Assembly (NCBI RefSeq): GCF_000373905.1
Contig: NZ_KB892705.1
Coordinates: 1,178,001-1,242,000, forward strand
Direction of reading: 5' to 3'
Length of the DNA stretch: 64,000 nucleotides
From: Mycobacterium sp. 155
GTDB lineage: Bacteria; Actinomycetota; Actinomycetes; Mycobacteriales; Mycobacteriaceae
The notes beneath the pieces were generated by a model. The model made no database searches and had not been told where the DNA came from. It saw nothing but the letters and a program-made list of their open reading frames with translations. Position 1 is the first letter of the stretch. Each line of letters begins with the position of its first letter. A program made the position numbers and the translations under genes. This document shows positions 20,876 to 30,432 of this stretch, piece after piece.

Positions 20876-22674
20876 AAGGCCCCGACGCCATCGTCCCGAA
20901 GTACGAAACGCTCCCCGCTGCTCTCGCGGCCGCGGCACGCACTGATCTGAGCTTGTTCTTCGTGAACACCCGCGAAGAAGACCAGGAGGTCCCCAAGGCG
21001 CGGATCTATGAGCGGGCGCTGTCAATCTCCGCGGATCTTATGAAACGTGGTGTGCGCAAAGGGGATCGGGTTGCGCTCGTGTTGCCGACCTGCCCGGAGT
21101 TCGTGGAGAGCTTCTTCGGGATACTGTGCGCGGGGGCCATTCCGGTGCCGCTGTACCCGCCGGTGCGGCTGGGCAAGATGGACGAATACCACCAGAAGAC
21201 CGCGGCCATGTTGCAGTCCGCCGACGTGGCACTGGTGGTGACCGACGAGCGTATCCGTCGCTTTCTCGGCGTCCCGGTTGAGGCCGCAGCACCGCGGTTG
21301 GGCTGCGTGACCGCGTCGGATCTGGGTGGTGCGGACTCTGATCAGGTCGAGGTAGCTCCTGACGACATCGCCTTGATCCAGTTCTCTTCGGGCACAACGC
21401 ACGACCCCAAACCCGTGGCGCTGACTCACCGCAACCTGTTGTCCAATCTCGCCTCGATCGACAGCCGCCTCCAGGAGGAGGGCACTGTCAATCCAGTGGG
21501 TGTGTCCTGGCTGCCGCTGTATCACGACATGGGGTTGATCGGGAATCTGTTGTCGGCGTTCTATGTCGAGGGGGCACTGGTATTGCTGCCGCCCGAGTTG
21601 TTCGTTGCGACGCCGGCCGCGTGGTTGCGGGCCATCTCCCGGTACCGCGGCACCTACTCGGCCGCACCCAACTTCGCGTTCAACCTGTGCGTGAACCGGA
21701 TCAAAGACGAGGAGTTGGACGGGGTCGACCTGTCCTCGTGGAGCGTGTGCTTCAACGGTGCGGAATCCGTCGTCGCCGCGGTGCAGCGCCGATTCGGTGA
21801 GCGGTTCGCACCGTGGGGTTTCGATCCGTCAGCGCTGACGCCCTGCTACGGGATGGCCGAGGCATCACTCGCACTGACGTTCAAGCCGTCCAAGACCCAG
21901 TTCAGAACTTATGGCGTGGAAGGTGACGCCCTGGCCTACTCGGGTCGGGTGGTACCGGGACGCAAAGAACTGGTGAGCGTGGGCCAGCCCCTGGCCGGTG
22001 TCGAGATCGAGATCCGCGACGAGCTTTCACAGACATTGGATCCCGACAAGGTCGGAAGCATCTTTGTCCGCGGTCCCAGTGTGATGGTCGGGTACTTCGG
22101 CCGCCCCGATCTCACCGATCAGGCCTTGCACGAGGGCTGGCTTGAAACCGGTGACCTCGGCTTCGTCCACGATGGCGAGTTGTTCGTCTGTGGCCGTGCC
22201 AAGGACACCGTGATCATCCGGGGTGCAAACCATGCGCCGCAGGATTTCGAGGCGGCGCTCGACGGGCTGCCCGGGGTGCGCACCGGATGTGCGGTGGCGG
22301 TGGGCTTTGTTCCTGCCGGCGAGGAGGAGGAAGCGCTGGCGCTGCTCGTGGAAACCACTTCTGACGCGCCGGCCGGCCTGGCGAGCGACGTCTCGAAGCG
22401 AGTGTGGGAGCGCACCGGCATCCTGGCGGCTCATGTCGAGTTACTCGCCCCGGGCACGCTGCCGCGGACCTCCAGCGGAAAATTGCGCCGGCGGGAGTCT
22501 CGTAATCAATGGCTGGCCGGCACACTCGTGGCGCCCAAGAAGGTCTCCGCCATACGGTTGATGTGGTACGCGGCGAAGGGGCAGGTTTCGCTTGCCAAGG
22601 CCGCCTATACCCGTCTTGTCCCAAACAAACGACCGGATGACCGTGCTGTTCGCGCGGGCGGGAGGGAATCATGA
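20872..22674 (+). CDS. Fatty-acyl-AMP ligase (FAAL)-like adenylating enzyme
   Basis: 600 aa ANL-family enzyme. P-loop variant IQFSSGTTHDPKPVALTHRN, FAAL-type WLPLYHDMGLIGNLL, A5 region CYGMAEASLALTFKP, A7 WLETGDLGFVHDGELFVCGR and the C-terminal A10 Lys in LPRTSSGKLRRRE. The FAAL style and the adjacent ACP suggest it forms an acyl-adenylate and transfers the acyl group to the ACP rather than to CoA. The chain length or aryl nature of the substrate cannot be read. Overlaps both neighbours by 4 nt. Confidence 0.88.
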   Translation: MKGPDAIVPKYETLPAALAAAARTDLSLFFVNTREEDQEVPKARIYERALSISADLMKRGVRKGDRVALVLPTCPEFVESFFGILCAGAIPVPLYPPVRLGKMDEYHQKTAAMLQSADVALVVTDERIRRFLGVPVEAAAPRLGCVTASDLGGADSDQVEVAPDDIALIQFSSGTTHDPKPVALTHRNLLSNLASIDSRLQEEGTVNPVGVSWLPLYHDMGLIGNLLSAFYVEGALVLLPPELFVATPAAWLRAISRYRGTYSAAPNFAFNLCVNRIKDEELDGVDLSSWSVCFNGAESVVAAVQRRFGERFAPWGFDPSALTPCYGMAEASLALTFKPSKTQFRTYGVEGDALAYSGRVVPGRKELVSVGQPLAGVEIEIRDELSQTLDPDKVGSIFVRGPSVMVGYFGRPDLTDQALHEGWLETGDLGFVHDGELFVCGRAKDTVIIRGANHAPQDFEAALDGLPGVRTGCAVAVGFVPAGEEEEALALLVETTSDAPAGLASDVSKRVWERTGILAAHVELLAPGTLPRTSSGKLRRRESRNQWLAGTLVAPKKVSAIRLMWYAAKGQVSLAKAAYTRLVPNKRPDDRAVRAGGRES

Positions 22675-23732
22675 CTGTCATCGCCGAATCTCGGCCGCTG
22701 CCGCGCATCACGGAACTGCCGTTGAATGCTGACATCGGTGCGTTGCCCACGGCGGTGGACCCGATGGCGTTGTCGCTCAACGAGAATCCGTTCCCGCCCC
22801 TGCCGGCGGTACGGTCCGCACTGATCGAATCCATCGATGCCGCCAACCGGTATCCGGAGTTCCTGCCCGAGCGGTTGCGGCACCTCATAGCCGGCCATAT
22901 CGGAATCTCCGACGAGCAGGTCATCCTCGGGCCCGGGGCCACCGGCGTCATGCTGCAGGTGCTGCATGCCATCACCGACCCGGGGGACCGGATTGTCTTC
23001 GCGGATCCGACGTTCGAGGGATACGCGATCGTCTCGGCCATGGTGCGGATCTCACCGATCAAGGTGCCGCTGAACAGCCTTGGTGGCCACGACCTCGACG
23101 CCATGGCCGACGCCGCATCCGAGGCGAAGGTGGTGGCCATCTGCCGGCCGCACAATCCCACGGGCACAGTGGAGTCGGCGGCAGATCTGGAAGCCTTCCT
23201 GGCCCGTATTCCCAGCGACACCGTGGTACTCATCGACGAGGCGTACGCGGAATTCGTCGGACCGGGCCACCGCATCGACTCGGTCGATCTCGTGCGTCGG
23301 TTCCCCAACGTCGTGGTGATCCGAACCTTCTCGAAAGCATATGGACTCGCCGGCCTGCGCATCGGTTACGCATTCGGATCTCGCGGACTTGCCGCCAAAC
23401 TGTGGGCCATGCAGTTGCCATTCGGGATGAGCACCACGAGCCTGGTTGCGGTTGCAGCGTCTTACCGGGCGGAATCGCAACTGCTGCAACGGATCCGGTT
23501 TCTCACCTCGGAGCGCAGGAACCTGCGGGCGGGATTGCGGGCAATGGGAATCGCCAGCACCGAGGCTCATGCCAACTTCATCTACCTACCCGCAAGCGGA
23601 GTGCCCTGGCGCGACGTGTTCGATGATGCGGGCGTGCGGGTCAAGCACTACCCGGACGGTGGTGTGCGCGTCACCATTGGCGGAAGGTCATCGACTGGGG
23701 CAGTCCTGACCGCGCTGCGGAGCAAGCTGTAG
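22671..23732 (+). CDS. PLP-dependent aminotransferase, histidinol-phosphate aminotransferase-like
   Basis: 353 aa fold-type I class II aminotransferase. ALSLNENPFPPLP near residue 35, the GATGVMLQVLH PLP-phosphate loop, RPHNPTGTVES, DEAYAEF and the Schiff-base Lys222 in TFSKAYGLAGLRIGYAF. The overall form is HisC-like, but cluster context (ACP, ligase, no his genes) suggests a dedicated role such as aminating a keto group generated by the ThDP or KAS enzyme. Start ATG 22671 overlaps the ligase stop. Confidence 0.9.
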   Translation: MTVIAESRPLPRITELPLNADIGALPTAVDPMALSLNENPFPPLPAVRSALIESIDAANRYPEFLPERLRHLIAGHIGISDEQVILGPGATGVMLQVLHAITDPGDRIVFADPTFEGYAIVSAMVRISPIKVPLNSLGGHDLDAMADAASEAKVVAICRPHNPTGTVESAADLEAFLARIPSDTVVLIDEAYAEFVGPGHRIDSVDLVRRFPNVVVIRTFSKAYGLAGLRIGYAFGSRGLAAKLWAMQLPFGMSTTSLVAVAASYRAESQLLQRIRFLTSERRNLRAGLRAMGIASTEAHANFIYLPASGVPWRDVFDDAGVRVKHYPDGGVRVTIGGRSSTGAVLTALRSKL

Positions 23733-23741
23733 GAGGCCGCG

Positions 23742-24890
23742 GTGCGCGAGCATCAGGTTGCCGTCGTCGGGGCGGGATCCTCGGGGGTCGCTGTGGCATT
23801 GAGCCTGAGCGACAGGGGAATCCGCCCGCTGCTGATCGACCGGGCCGATCATGTCGGGTCGTCCTGGAAAGGTCGACCCGACCGGCTGAAGCTCAACACC
23901 GGTCGGCGGACGTCCCACATGCCCAGCCGGCCGTACCCTAAGGGCACCGCGATCTTCCCGACCCGGGATCAGGTTGTCGCGCACCTGAACCATCACGCGC
24001 ATGAAGATGGCCTTGACCTCATGCTCGGCACATGTGTGGCCAGGATCGACAAGATGGCCGGCAACTGGGTACTGGCCACGACTTCGGGAGATATCAGTGC
24101 CCAGCAGATCGTGGTGGCCACCGGCTACGAGCACACCCCGAGAATCCCGGATTGGCCCGGCCTCAGCTCGTACCGAGGAACTGTACTGCACTCGGCGAAT
24201 TACCGAAATCCCAAGCCGTACCTAGGGAAACGCGTGCTGGTGGTCGGGGCGGGATCCTCGGCGATGGAAATCGTGTACGACGTCGCCAGCGGGGGAGCGG
24301 CGCAGGCTTGGCTGGCAGTGCGCACTGCACCGCACATCCTGCTGCGTGCACTGCCCGGTGGATTCCCGTCGGACTACATCGCCAACCGGCTCTACGACGC
24401 GCCGCTGTGGTTCGCCGACGCGGTCTCCCGGGTCGCGCTCCGTGTGCACGTCAAAGACCTGTCCGAATTTGGTTTGCCGACACCGAGCGAAGGGGTGTTC
24501 ACCAGGGGCAAGCGCCTCAGCCGGGCGCCGGTGATCGTGGACCGCGAGGTGATCGGGGCCATCCGAGCCCGGCTATTTGAGGTAGTACCCACCGTCGAAT
24601 CATTCAGTGAGGACTCGGTTCTGCTCATCGACGGTCAGCGGTTACAACCCGACGTCGTGATCTGTGCGACCGGATACCGGTGTGGTCTGGAACCAATGGT
24701 CGGCCATCTCGGGGTCTTGGACGAACGTGGCCTGCCGCGCTCGACCGGCCCGGTTCCTGCGGCGCCAGGCCTGAGGTTCGTCGGATTCCTGTCCCGCCCG
24801 GGGCTCATTTCGTTCGTCGCGAAACAGTCCGTTCAGGTCGCCGAGGGCGTCGCCGACGAGCTCGATCGGGCACTGTCTCTCGTACCATGA
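23742..24890 (+). CDS. Class B flavin-dependent monooxygenase (FMO/YUCCA-like)
   Basis: 382 aa. FAD-binding GAGSSG near the N-terminus (VAVVGAGSSGVAVALSL), second dinucleotide motif VLVVGAGSSAMEIVYD for NADPH, and ATGYEHTPRIPDWPG and ATGYRCGL motifs typical of FMO-type enzymes. Such enzymes oxygenate nitrogen, sulfur or activated carbon; after an aminotransferase, N-oxidation is attractive but inferred. GTG 23742 with AGGAGG immediately upstream (23731-23736). ATGA overlap with the exporter gene. Confidence 0.88.
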   Translation: MREHQVAVVGAGSSGVAVALSLSDRGIRPLLIDRADHVGSSWKGRPDRLKLNTGRRTSHMPSRPYPKGTAIFPTRDQVVAHLNHHAHEDGLDLMLGTCVARIDKMAGNWVLATTSGDISAQQIVVATGYEHTPRIPDWPGLSSYRGTVLHSANYRNPKPYLGKRVLVVGAGSSAMEIVYDVASGGAAQAWLAVRTAPHILLRALPGGFPSDYIANRLYDAPLWFADAVSRVALRVHVKDLSEFGLPTPSEGVFTRGKRLSRAPVIVDREVIGAIRARLFEVVPTVESFSEDSVLLIDGQRLQPDVVICATGYRCGLEPMVGHLGVLDERGLPRSTGPVPAAPGLRFVGFLSRPGLISFVAKQSVQVAEGVADELDRALSLVP

Positions 24891-26429
24891 CGCGAATCGC
24901 GCGGCTTGCCATGGCTATGCCTCGGCGAGTCATGGCGGTCGCGCTATTGATGATGCTCGGCTGCGCCGTGTTCGGGGTCCCAGTGGCAAAGCACCTGTCC
25001 GGCGGAGGATTTCGCGATCCTGGATCGGAATCATCGCGGGCCTCAACCATATTGGCCGACACTTTCCATCAGCCGGACATGCAGTTCCTTGTCACCGTCA
25101 GTGATCCACAGGGAATCTCGAGTGCCCGGGCGCGGACCATCGGAACCGACATCACCACCCGGCTCACAGAATCGCCCCATGTCGCCTACGTCGAATCGCC
25201 CTGGAACACCGCACCGCAGAACGCCGCCCAGTTCACGAGCACCGATGGCACGTCGGGGCTGATCGTCATCGCGCTGCTCCTGGCACTCGGTGCCCCATTC
25301 TTCGGGGGCCGGTGGGGCTTCCCCGACGACCGGGTGCTGCCGACGTCGACCACGGCCCGTCAGGTCGGTGACCAGCTCCGCAGCGACTTCGCCACGGATT
25401 CGGCCGACAACATCACGGTCGTCGTGCCGGACTTCACCGGTGTCAGCCCCGCCGAACTGGCCCGCTACGCCACAGCTCTGTCGGCCGTATCTGACGTCTC
25501 GTGGGTGTCCTCGGCCGTCGGCACGTTCAAGGACGGGCATCGGGCCGGGCCCGGACCCGAGGGAACCCTGGCAGACGGCACGACCTACTTGACGGTGGCG
25601 GGCACAGCCCCGTTGTTCTCCGACGCCTCGAACGTCCAGCTGGACCGGCTGCACGCGGTCCCGGGACCGGATGGCCGCAGTGTCCTGCTGACCGGTACCG
25701 CGCAGATCAACCGGGACGTCGTCGCCGCGGTGACCTCGGGCCTGCCGAAAGTGCTGGCACTGATCGCTGTCACGAGCTTCGTGTTGCTGTTCCTGCTTAC
25801 CGGCAGTGTCGTGCTGCCGCTCAAGACGCTTGTCCTCAACGTACTGTCGCTGACCGCCGCGTTCGGCGCGCTGGTGTGGATTTTCCAGGACGGTCACCTC
25901 GGTGCGCTGGGCACCACGGTGACCGGCACCCTGGCCTCCAACATGCCGGTGCTGCTGTTCTGCATCACCTTCGGGTTGTCCATGGATTACGAGGTGTTCC
26001 TCATCTCGCGGATCCGCGAATACTGGCTGGCTTCCGGTCACGCCGACGATGGGCAGGTCTCGGAATCTGCTCGCGTCCGGACTTGATGAGGCGGTCGCAC
26101 TGGGCCTGGCCCACACCGGCCGTGTGATCACCGCCGCGGCGGTCATCATGTCCATCTCTTTCGCTGTGCTGATAGCCGCGCAGGTGTCGCTCATGCGGAT
26201 GTTCGGCGTCGGCCTGACGATCGCGGTGCTGATGGACGCGACACTGGTCCGGCTGGTCCTGGTACCGGCATTCATGCATGTGATGGGCGGGGTGAACTGG
26301 TGGGCTCCGGCACCGCTGGTCCGGCTGCACAACCGCATCGGAATCAGCGAGGAAAGCGGTGAGAGGGCTCCGACGGGTGGGCACCGAGCCACGGACCCCG
26401 ACAGCCCGGCCCAAGCGGTGCAGGCTTGA
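24887..26429 (+). pseudogene. Decayed MMPL/RND-family exporter (internal deletion and frameshift)
   Basis: ATG 24887 starts a normal MMPL N-terminus (TM1, then the LADTFHQPDMQFLVTV periplasmic domain), but near 25262-25275 the protein jumps from GTSGLIVIA straight to LLLALGAPFFGGRWGFPDD, which in intact homologues lies after the first transmembrane bundle. About 200 residues are missing in frame. Near 26045-26085 the frame shifts: frame 1 stops at 26086, while frame 3 continues LLASGLDEAVALGLAHTGR through the last three helices to TGA 26427. The second bundle's GLSMDYEVFLISRIREYWL motif is present. Two lesions make transport unlikely; a sequencing error could explain the shift but not the deletion. 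Confidence 0.82.
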
Positions 26430-26557
26430 TCCGCACGTTGACCGCGGGTCGACCCGGTACGGGCGCGTCGCAACGTTAAACTTGCCCGGATGTTCGCCAA
26501 GTGTGGGTTGCCCGGCCGGTCGTGGTCGCGCATCGGGCGCTTGCGCGAGGAGCGGCC

Positions 26558-27427
26558 ATGATCGACGGCGACGGACACGACCCGGTACCCGAGCTGGGCC
26601 TGACCGGTCGGCCGCTACGCACCATTCCCGAGCCCCAGCCCCGCACCACGCATGGTCCGGCCAAGGTCATCGCGATGTGCAACCAGAAGGGCGGGGTCGG
26701 TAAGACCACCTCGACCATCAACCTGGGTGCCAGCCTGGCTGAATACGGCCGCCGGGTGCTGCTGGTGGACCTGGACCCGCAGGGGGCGCTCTCGGCGGGC
26801 CTGGGGGTACCGCACTACGAGCTCGACCAGACGGTGCACAACCTGCTGGTCGAGCCGCGGGTCTCGATCGACGACGTGCTCATCAAGACCAGGGTCAGCG
26901 GCCTGGACCTGGTGCCCAGCAACATCGACCTTTCGGCGGCCGAGATCCAGCTGGTCAACGAGGTGGGTCGCGAGCAGTCCCTGGGGCGGGCGTTGTATCC
27001 GGTACTCGACCGCTACGACTATGTGCTGGTCGACTGCCAGCCGTCGCTGGGCCTGCTCACCGTCAACGGACTGGCCTGCGCCGACGGCGTCATCATCCCG
27101 ACCGAATGCGAATACTTCTCCCTGCGTGGGCTGGCGCTGCTCACTGACACCGTCGACAAGGTGCACGACCGGCTCAATCCGCGACTGCAGATCAGCGGGA
27201 TCCTGGTCACCCGGTACGACCCCAGGACGGTCAACGCCCGTGAGGTGATGGCACGCGTGGTCGAGCGCTTCGGTGACCTGGTGTTCGACACCGTCATCAC
27301 CCGCACCGTCCGTTTCCCCGAGACCAGCGTCGCCGGTGAGCCGATCACCACTTGGGCGCCGAAGTCTGCGGGCGCGGCGGCCTACCGAGCACTGGCGGCT
27401 GAAGTCATTCATCGGTTCGGCGTGTGA
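26558..27427 (+). CDS. ParA/Soj-family ATPase (Rv1708 type)
   Basis: 289 aa. Deviant Walker A KGGVGKTT (CNQKGGVGKTTSTINLGAS), LLVDLDPQGALSAGLG, VDCQPSLGLLTVNGL and ITRYDPRTVN-like ILVTRYDPRTVNAREVM place it in the ParA family linked to scpA-scpB. I chose ATG 26558 with GAGGAG 6 nt upstream rather than GTG 26501. Overlaps scpA (GTGTGA). The segment before the start carries a copy of the CGCTTGCGCGAGGAGC motif seen in the xerD repeat. Confidence 0.93.
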   Translation: MIDGDGHDPVPELGLTGRPLRTIPEPQPRTTHGPAKVIAMCNQKGGVGKTTSTINLGASLAEYGRRVLLVDLDPQGALSAGLGVPHYELDQTVHNLLVEPRVSIDDVLIKTRVSGLDLVPSNIDLSAAEIQLVNEVGREQSLGRALYPVLDRYDYVLVDCQPSLGLLTVNGLACADGVIIPTECEYFSLRGLALLTDTVDKVHDRLNPRLQISGILVTRYDPRTVNAREVMARVVERFGDLVFDTVITRTVRFPETSVAGEPITTWAPKSAGAAAYRALAAEVIHRFGV

Positions 27428-28287
27428 ACGATGCCGCGAGCACCGAGGTAACCGATGCCGCCGCGGGCGTAGCACCGGCCGCTGCTTCGGGCGACAGTCA
27501 ATCCGGCCGGTTCCGGGTACGGCTCACCAACTTCGAGGGTCCGTTCGACCTGTTGCTGCAACTGATCTTCGCGCACCGGCTCGACGTCACCGAGGTCGCG
27601 TTGCACCAGGTGACCGACGATTTCATCGCCTACACGAAAGAGATCGGCGCGCAGCTGGAACTCGACGAGACGACGGCGTTCCTGGTGATCGCGGCCACGC
27701 TGCTGGACCTCAAGGCCGCGCGCCTGCTGCCCGCCGGAGAGGTACACGACGAGGAGGATCTGGCGCTGCTGGAGGTCCGCGATCTGCTGTTCGCGCGGCT
27801 GCTGCAGTACCGCGCGTTCAAACACGTCGCCGAGATGTTCGCCGAACTGGAGGCCGCGGCGCTGCGCAGCTATCCGCGCGCGGTGGCGCTGGAGGACCGG
27901 TATTCCGATCTGCTGCCCGAGGTGATGCTCGGGGTGGATGCCGAGAAGTTCGCCACCATCGCCGCGGCCGCTTTCACCCCGCGCCCGGTGCCGACGGTCG
28001 GGACCGACCATATCCACGCGCCAATGGTGTCGGTGCCCGAGCAGGCACATCGACTGCTGGACCTGCTCGAACAGCGCGGGATCGGCGAATGGGCCACGTT
28101 CACCGAGCTGGTGGCGGACTGTACGGTCGGGATCGAGATCGTCGGGCGGTTCCTGGCGCTGCTCGAATTGTTCCGGGCCCGGGCGGTAGCATTCGAGCAA
28201 TCAGAACCGCTTGGTGTGCTCCAGGTTTCGTGGACCGGAGATCGGCCTACCAGCGAACACCTGGCAACCGCTGACGCGGAAGAATAG
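27424..28287 (+). CDS. scpA: Segregation and condensation protein A
   Basis: 287 aa kleisin of the SMC-ScpAB condensin. N-terminal FEGPFDLLLQLIFAHRLDVTEVA, the acidic central region and C-terminal winged-helix segment (EWATFTELVADCTVGIEIVGRFLALLEL, partly quoted) are characteristic. The N-terminal ~28 residues are Ala-rich and variable. GTG start overlaps parA; scpB follows 9 nt after the stop. Confidence 0.95.
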   Translation: MNDAASTEVTDAAAGVAPAAASGDSQSGRFRVRLTNFEGPFDLLLQLIFAHRLDVTEVALHQVTDDFIAYTKEIGAQLELDETTAFLVIAATLLDLKAARLLPAGEVHDEEDLALLEVRDLLFARLLQYRAFKHVAEMFAELEAAALRSYPRAVALEDRYSDLLPEVMLGVDAEKFATIAAAAFTPRPVPTVGTDHIHAPMVSVPEQAHRLLDLLEQRGIGEWATFTELVADCTVGIEIVGRFLALLELFRARAVAFEQSEPLGVLQVSWTGDRPTSEHLATADAEE

Positions 28288-28296
28288 CGAGACGAA

Positions 28297-29016
28297 ATGG
28301 CTAACGATGACGAGATCCCGTCTGTTGTCGACCTCGGGGCCGACCGGGACATCGACGTCGTCGCCGTCTCCGAGCTGGAGGACGGCGAGCTGGGGGCCGT
28401 GCTGGAGGCGCTACTGCTGGTGGTCGACACCCCGGTGACGGTCGACGCGCTGGCGAGCGCCACCGAACAACCGGCCAACCGGATCACCGCCAAGCTGCGG
28501 TTGATGGCCGAGGAACTGGCAGCCCGCGACAGCGGCATCGACCTGCGGGAGGCCGGCGGCGGGTGGCGGATGTACACCCGTGCGCGCTACGCCCCGTACG
28601 TGGAGCGCCTCCTGCTGGACGGAGCACGGTCCAAACTCACCCGCGCCGCACTGGAAACGCTGGCGGTGGTCGCCTACCGCCAACCCGTGACCAGGACGCG
28701 GGTCAGTGCGGTCCGCGGCGTCAACGTCGACGCTGTGATGCGGACGCTGCTGGCCCGCGGGTTGATCACGGAGGCCGGTACCGATCCGGACACCGGGGCC
28801 ACGGCATTCGCCACCACCGAGTTGTTCCTGGAGCGGCTGGGGCTCAGCTCACTGACCGATCTACCCGACATCGCGCCGCTGTTGCCCGATGTCGACGTGA
28901 TCGACGACCTGAGCGAATCCCTCGGTGACGAACCGCGATTCGCCAAACTCAACGGTGGTTCGCCGAAGGGCGACCAGCCGCAGACCTTCGACGTGGACAA
29001 GGACTTACATGGTTGA
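28297..29016 (+). CDS. scpB: Segregation and condensation protein B
   Basis: 239 aa; two winged-helix domains. Landmarks are LEALLLVVDTPVTVDALA, DLREAGGGWRMYTR and LTRAALETLAVVAYRQPVTR. Forms the kleisin-associated dimer of the SMC complex with ScpA. Acidic C-terminal tail. Overlaps the pseudouridine synthase by 8 nt. Confidence 0.95.
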   Translation: MANDDEIPSVVDLGADRDIDVVAVSELEDGELGAVLEALLLVVDTPVTVDALASATEQPANRITAKLRLMAEELAARDSGIDLREAGGGWRMYTRARYAPYVERLLLDGARSKLTRAALETLAVVAYRQPVTRTRVSAVRGVNVDAVMRTLLARGLITEAGTDPDTGATAFATTELFLERLGLSSLTDLPDIAPLLPDVDVIDDLSESLGDEPRFAKLNGGSPKGDQPQTFDVDKDLHG

Positions 29017-29749
29017 CGAGGGAGTGCGGCTGCAAAAAGTGTTGTCGCAGGCGGGAATTGCATCCCGCCGCGTGGCCGAGCGGATGATCACCGACGGTCG
29101 TGTCGAGGTCGACGGCCGGGTGGTCACCGAACTGGGCACTCGAGTGGACCCCGCCGTGGCAGAGATCCGTGTCGACGGTTCCCGCATCGTGCTCGACGAC
29201 ACCCTGGTGTACTTGGCGATCAACAAACCCCGCGGCATGCACTCGACCATGTCGGACGATCGTGGCCGGCCATGCGTGGGCGATCTTGTGGAGCACCGGG
29301 TTCGCGGCAACAAGAAGCTGTTCCACGTGGGCCGGCTGGACGCCGACACCGAGGGTCTGCTGTTGCTGACCAACGACGGTGAGTTGGCCCACCGGCTCAT
29401 GCATCCGTCCTTCGAGGTATCGAAGACCTACGTCGCGACCGTGCTCGGCACCGTGCCGCGCGGGCTGGGCAAGAAGTTGCGGGCTGGCGTCGAATTGGAC
29501 GACGGGCCGGCACATGTCGACGATTTCGCGGTAGTTGACACGGTGCCGGGCAAGACCATGGTGAAGGTCACCCTGCATGAGGGACGTAACCGGATCGTGC
29601 GACGGCTGCTGGCCGCGGTAGATTTTCCGGTGCAGGAGCTCGTGCGCACCGACATCGGCACGGTGTCGCTGGGTGATCAGCGTCCGGGCAGTATCCGAGC
29701 GCTCAGCCGTAAGGAAATCGGCGAGCTTTATCAGGCGGTGGGTTTGTGA
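29009..29749 (+). CDS. rRNA pseudouridine synthase, RsuA/RluB family (Rv1711 type)
   Basis: 246 aa. N-terminal S4 domain ([20 protein letters not shown]) and catalytic domain with Asp in [31 protein letters not shown] and [12 protein letters not shown] are family motifs. ATG 29009 lies inside the end of scpB. The stop overlaps the cmk GTG. The exact uridine target cannot be read; RluB-like modification of 23S rRNA is likely. Confidence 0.93.
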   Translation: MVDEGVRLQKVLSQAGIASRRVAERMITDGRVEVDGRVVTELGTRVDPAVAEIRVDGSRIVLDDTLVYLAINKPRGMHSTMSDDRGRPCVGDLVEHRVRGNKKLFHVGRLDADTEGLLLLTNDGELAHRLMHPSFEVSKTYVATVLGTVPRGLGKKLRAGVELDDGPAHVDDFAVVDTVPGKTMVKVTLHEGRNRIVRRLLAAVDFPVQELVRTDIGTVSLGDQRPGSIRALSRKEIGELYQAVGL

Positions 29750-30432
29750 GCGGGTCCTTGTTGGTGGCGGTCGACGGTCCCGCCGGAACCGGAAAGTCTT
29801 CGGTGTCACGGGCTTTGGCACGTGCGCTGGGGGCGCGGTATCTGGACACCGGGGCGATGTACCGAATCGTCACGCTGGCCGTCCTACGGGCCGGCACCGA
29901 TCTGGCCGACGAGTCTGCCATCGAGCAAGCAGCGGCCGACGCGGAAGTCGGCCTAGGTTCGGATCCTGACGAGGACCGCGCTTACCTTGCCGGCGAAGAC
30001 GTCTCGGCTGAGATTCGGGGCGATGCAGTGACCCGCGCGGTGTCGGCAGTGTCGGCCGTGCCCCCGGTGCGGGCGCGGCTGGTCGACTTGCAGCGCGCCT
30101 TGGCGGCCAGCGGTGGACGACTTGTGGTGGAAGGCCGCGACATCGGCACGGTGGTATTACCGAATGCGGACGTGAAGATCTTCCTCACAGCCTCGGCTGA
30201 GGAGCGGGCACGCCGGCGTAATACGCAGAACATTGCCGGCGGGCTGCCTGACGATTACGCGAACGTGCTGGCAGACGTGCAGCGAAGGGATCACCTCGAT
30301 TCCACCCGGGCGGTGTCGCCACTTCGGGCTGCCGACGACGCACTAGTGGTCGACACCAGCGATATGAACGAAAACCAAGTGGTCACACGCCTTTTGGAGC
30401 TCGTGATCCAACATGCGGGAGTGCGACGATGA
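29746..30432 (+). CDS. cmk: Cytidylate kinase
   Basis: 228 aa. P-loop [31 protein letters not shown], and [20 protein letters not shown] followed by [10 protein letters not shown] are diagnostic. Phosphorylates CMP/dCMP. GTG start and ATGA-type overlap with der show an operon running from parA to der. Confidence 0.96.
   Translation: MSGSLLVAVDGPAGTGKSSVSRALARALGARYLDTGAMYRIVTLAVLRAGTDLADESAIEQAAADAEVGLGSDPDEDRAYLAGEDVSAEIRGDAVTRAVSAVSAVPPVRARLVDLQRALAASGGRLVVEGRDIGTVVLPNADVKIFLTASAEERARRRNTQNIAGGLPDDYANVLADVQRRDHLDSTRAVSPLRAADDALVVDTSDMNENQVVTRLLELVIQHAGVRR

Noticed and set aside
12457..26429. Genomic island with insertion sequences
   Set aside because: Gene content is accessory, but I found no transposase, IS ends or terminal direct repeats; only the short repeat core near both flanks hints at mobility.
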